DNA from: DATBFU01 sp046735265
GTDB taxonomy: Bacteria > Acidobacteriota > Thermoanaerobaculia > UBA5066 > Gp7-AA6
Length of the DNA: 30,851 nucleotides
Direction of reading: 5' to 3'
Assembly: GCA_046735265.1 (NCBI GenBank)
Contig: JBKPSZ010000108.1
Coordinates: forward strand, 1-30,851
The notes under the pieces were generated by a model. That model was not told the origin of the DNA, did not search any database, and was given only the letters and a program-made list of their open reading frames with translations. The translations under genes were made by a program, and so were the position numbers. The first letter of the stretch is position 1. Every line of letters starts with the position of its first letter. Positions 29,956 through 30,851 of the stretch are shown in pieces.

Positions 29956-30521
29956 GAGCACCCGAAAGGCTCGCGGCGCCCGTCTTGATCCTGCACCTGC
30001 TGGCGCTCGCGGCGGCCCTGGGCGCCCCGATCTTCTTCGCGGCCGCGGTTGCCCCGCTCTCCTTCCGGATCCTGCCGACCCGGGATCTCGCGGCCGCCCT
30101 CCAGAGCCCGATCCTGATCCGCCTCTGCTGGATCCTCGAAGCGGGCTTCGTGATTCTTCTGCTGACGTCCTGGCTCCTCGCCCGCTGGTGGAAGGCGCCC
30201 CGCACGACGGCGGCGCTCCTGACGCGGGCCCCCATCCTCGGCGTGATCGGCGCCGTCGTCATCGAGAAGCTGCTGATCCCGCCGATCGACAAGATTCGGA
30301 CGGATGCGCCGGGCCTGATCGACAATTTCCCGGCGGCCGATCCGGGACGGATTCTCCTGGCCCGGTATCACCGCCTGGCGACCGGCTTCTTTTCCGTCGA
30401 GATCGTGGCGGCGCTCCTCGTCCTGATTGTCACCGCGAGGCTGCTCGCCGGACGGCGCACTCCCGAGCCGCTCGCGGCCGTGCGTCCCCCCGCCCCGAAA
30501 ATCCTGAACCTGGGCGGTTGA
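29952..30521 (+). CDS. DUF4149-like integral membrane protein
   Basis: 189 residues from TTG at 29952, which overlaps the mqnD stop as TTGA; no ATG or GTG gives a better N-terminus. Four hydrophobic segments are visible: LILHLLALAAALGAPIFFAA (about 12-32), ILEAGFVILLLTSWLLA (about 60-77), APILGVIGAVVIEKLLI (about 93-110) and VEIVAALLVLIVTARLL (about 148-165). The GAPIFFAAAVAPLSFRILP block after the first helix resembles the DUF4149 signature (Ga..FF...AP..F..LP). Function unknown. Coupling to mqnD suggests co-expression with menaquinone synthesis but gives no mechanism. A Pro/Ala-rich tail follows the last helix. Confidence 0.8.
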   Translation: MRAPERLAAPVLILHLLALAAALGAPIFFAAAVAPLSFRILPTRDLAAALQSPILIRLCWILEAGFVILLLTSWLLARWWKAPRTTAALLTRAPILGVIGAVVIEKLLIPPIDKIRTDAPGLIDNFPAADPGRILLARYHRLATGFFSVEIVAALLVLIVTARLLAGRRTPEPLAAVRPPAPKILNLGG

Positions 30522-30551
30522 GAGCCGCGCGGAGTCGGGCGATCCACCCGA

Positions 30552-30851
30552 CTACGCTCTTCGCGCTCTTCCCTCTTCGAAAAACCGCACGGCGTCGGCC
30601 GCCGCTTCCTCGAGAGCCACGCGCGGACGCCATCCGAGCTCGCTCGCGGCGCGCGAGGCGTCGTGGAATCGGTAGCGGTACAGGATCGCGCAGGACGCCC
30701 GCGAGAGCGGACCCGCGGGCCACACGACCTCGGCCACTCTCGCGAGCGGCGCCAGAAGGCGTTCGCTCGCACGCGGCAGGACTCTTCGCGGAGGTGTGAC
30801 CCCGAGCGCGTCGGCCGCGCGCCGGAAGAACTCGCGGTAGGTGACGTTCTC
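30552..30851 (-). CDS. NAD-dependent epimerase/dehydratase, C-terminal fragment
   Basis: The last 99 residues of a minus-strand gene are present; the 5' part lies beyond the right edge. The frame enters as ENVTYREFFRRAADALGVTP, followed by PRRVLPRASERLLAPLARVA, then RYRFHDASRAASELGWRPRV and a final helix. The order, a substrate-binding loop with Pro/Arg-rich segment, then D.S.A..ELGW.P and a terminal helix, is the usual C-terminus of extended SDR sugar-nucleotide epimerases, including the hopanoid-associated sugar epimerase type. The Rossmann fold and YxxxK motif are not visible, so the exact activity is open. It converges with the DUF4149 gene, 30 bp apart. Confidence 0.75.
   Translation of the reverse strand, partial: ENVTYREFFRRAADALGVTPPRRVLPRASERLLAPLARVAEVVWPAGPLSRASCAILYRYRFHDASRAASELGWRPRVALEEAAADAVRFFEEGRARRA

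Overview
The window reads as high-GC chromosomal DNA from an Acidobacteriota-type bacterium, most like the Thermoanaerobaculia or a neighbouring class; this is inferred from gene content, not from a search. The pointers are six fused Ser/Thr kinase/PD40-propeller receptors, a long ATPase-less MacB/FtsX permease of the kind called acidobacterial duplicated orphan permease (ADOP), a futalosine-pathway menaquinone gene (mqnD), and an mglB-mglA pair behind recR. Both ends are cut: the left edge truncates the first kinase and the right edge truncates a sugar-nucleotide epimerase-like gene.

Region 1 (1-15637, + strand) is a head-to-tail array of six paralogous receptor kinases. Each has a cytosolic Hanks-type kinase domain, one transmembrane helix and a ~530-residue extracytoplasmic PD40/TolB-like propeller. 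Stops and starts overlap (TTGA, ATGA, TAATG) or lie 3 nt apart, so the array looks like one translationally coupled operon. The kinase domains of copies 3 and 4 are almost identical at DNA level over long patches while their sensors differ. Copy 6 has a clearly different kinase domain on the same kind of sensor. A DUF971 gene follows 10 bp later.

Region 2 (15638-19558) has a tRNA-Ser(GGA), the convergent ADOP permease, and a divergent three-gene unit with 4-nt overlaps: an ECF sigma factor, a soluble zinc-finger anti-sigma-like protein and a two-helix membrane peptide.

Region 3 (19559-23613, + strand) is the housekeeping block SRP RNA - dnaX - ybaB - recR - mglB - mglA. Two imperfect inverted-repeat elements flank ybaB. 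MglA/MglB are a small Ras-like GTPase and its Roadblock partner, usually linked to polarity or motility.

Region 4 (23669-28742, - strand) encodes a small Cys-rich protein and a three-subunit molybdenum hydroxylase resembling PaoABC: a Tat-exported [2Fe-2S] subunit, a Moco subunit, and an FAD subunit carrying a four-Cys insert. Upstream lies a PadR-type regulator whose start is preceded by a perfect 8-6-8 palindrome overlapping its likely -10 box. Next is a 19-residue Lys/Ala peptide gene with its own SD and a UUCG-loop terminator.

Region 5 (28743-30851) holds an intergenic stretch with a good -35 and a strong hairpin (possible sRNA), mqnD, a DUF4149-like membrane protein translationally coupled to it, and the epimerase fragment. 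Three genes (sigma factor, padR, mqnD) have a -10-like hexamer only 7-10 nt before the start codon and no SD, which suggests leaderless mRNAs.
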